DNA of 64,000 bases. Source: Pseudomonadota bacterium. GTDB taxonomy: Bacteria > Pseudomonadota > Gammaproteobacteria > Burkholderiales > Rhodocyclaceae. The notes under the pieces are model-generated. The model was not told where the DNA came from. It worked only from the letters and a program-made list of their open reading frames with translations, and made no database searches. Positions 63,514-64,000 of the stretch are shown piece after piece. Both the position numbers and the translations under genes were made by a program. Within the stretch, counting starts at the first letter, position 1. Each line of letters opens with the position of its first letter. The stretch lies in the NCBI GenBank assembly GCA_018241665.1, contig JAFEDK010000012.1, positions 1-64,000 on the forward strand. The letters run 5' to 3'.

Positions 63514-64000
63514 GTGTTCTGCACCACGATGTTGGGGAACTTGTGGCTCATGTCCTTGGCGCGCTCGGCAATGCTGATCGCCACCTTGCGGGCGATACCC
63601 TTGTAGATCTCGGCGACGCGGCCATCCGGGTCGGCGACCACCGTCGGCACGCCGCTGTCCACTTCCTGGCGGATCTGGATGTCGAGGGGCAGCGCGCCGA
63701 GGAAGGGCACGCCGTAGTCGGCACACATGGCCTGGCCGCCGCCGGTGCCGAAGATGTGTTCCTCGTGGCCGCAGTTGGAGCAGATGTGGATGCTCATGTT
63801 CTCGACGATGCCGATGATCGGCACGCCGACCTTCTCGAACATCTTGAGGCCCTTGCGGGCATCCAGCAGCGCGATGTCCTGCGGCGTCGTGACGATCACC
63901 GCGCCGGTCACCGGCACGGTCTGGGACAGGGTCAGCTGGATGTCGCCGGTACCCGGCGGCATGTCGATGACCAGGTAGTCCAGCTCGTCCCAGTTGGTTT
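63510..64000 (-). CDS. apbC: Mrp/NBP35 family iron-sulfur cluster carrier ATPase (5' part outside window)
   Basis: The C-terminal 163 codons are present; the start lies beyond the window end. P-loop ATPase that carries iron-sulfur clusters. Seen are WDELDYLVIDMPPGTGDIQLTL (Walker B region), VTTPQDIALLDARKGLKMFEKVGVPIIGIVENMS and the cluster-binding CxxC in HICSNCGHEEHIFGTGGG. The N-terminal Walker A is not in the window. The small lipoprotein gene overlaps its stop. Confidence 0.95.
   Translation of the reverse strand, partial: TNWDELDYLVIDMPPGTGDIQLTLSQTVPVTGAVIVTTPQDIALLDARKGLKMFEKVGVPIIGIVENMSIHICSNCGHEEHIFGTGGGQAMCADYGVPFLGALPLDIQIRQEVDSGVPTVVADPDGRVAEIYKGIARKVAISIAERAKDMSHKFPNIVVQNT

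Overview
The window is a 64 kb chromosomal piece of a high-GC betaproteobacterium. Rhodocyclales is the best guess, from gene style and neighbourhoods: divergent rluC/rne, a GTG-started Dcd beginning VSIKSDKW, Mrp and a 750-residue decarboxylase beside dcd, and a strong sensory repertoire. This is inference from protein character, not a database match. No rRNA, CRISPR array or complete insertion sequence was seen.

Layout. 0-9 kb is core: rluC, rne (RNase E), a low-molecular-weight phosphatase, uvrB, an aromatic aminotransferase and two identical tRNA-Asn genes with a near-consensus promoter and a shared terminator. 9-11 kb is accessory: a Fic AMP-transferase-type protein behind a palindromic operator, and an orphan ORF. 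11-19.5 kb is a light/DNA-repair block: an ABC1-type kinase, a DUF3429 gene broken by an in-frame TGA, and an SDR on one strand. Divergent from these run a renalase-like flavoprotein and three different photolyase/cryptochrome proteins (class I-like, DASH, iron-sulfur FeS-BCP), with a DUF2256 mini-protein between the first two. 19.5-24.5 kb holds a NarX/NarL-type two-component pair convergent with a PQQ dehydrogenase and its XoxJ-like periplasmic partner. The two transcription units share a matching CACGTCGGGCAA operator sequence.

24.8-33.5 kb is a signalling island: a 1,367-residue multi-PAS hybrid kinase with REC and Hpt, a receiver protein whose phospho-Asp is Glu, a chemoreceptor and a globin-coupled diguanylate cyclase. 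33.5-35.5 kb is a divergent AEC permease/LysR pair. 35.5-45.8 kb is the most unusual locus: an unknown protein, an orphan APS kinase (CysC), a TIGR03032-type protein, a 2,189-residue surface protein (DUF4347 head, Ig-like units, autotransporter-type repeats, anchor-like tail) and a lipoprotein.

45.8-49 kb is moaA-mobA-moeA for molybdenum cofactor. 49-58.7 kb carries an unknown protein next to polyphosphate kinase 2, a pabB-pabC fusion, an orphan ParA with a coupled Lys/Ala-rich DNA-binding-like partner, a macrodomain hydrolase, metY and two unknown proteins. 58.8-64 kb is thyA-folA, a basic amino-acid decarboxylase, dcd, a small lipoprotein and the 3' part of mrp. A palindromic intergenic repeat family occurs twice (53.1 and 60.2 kb).
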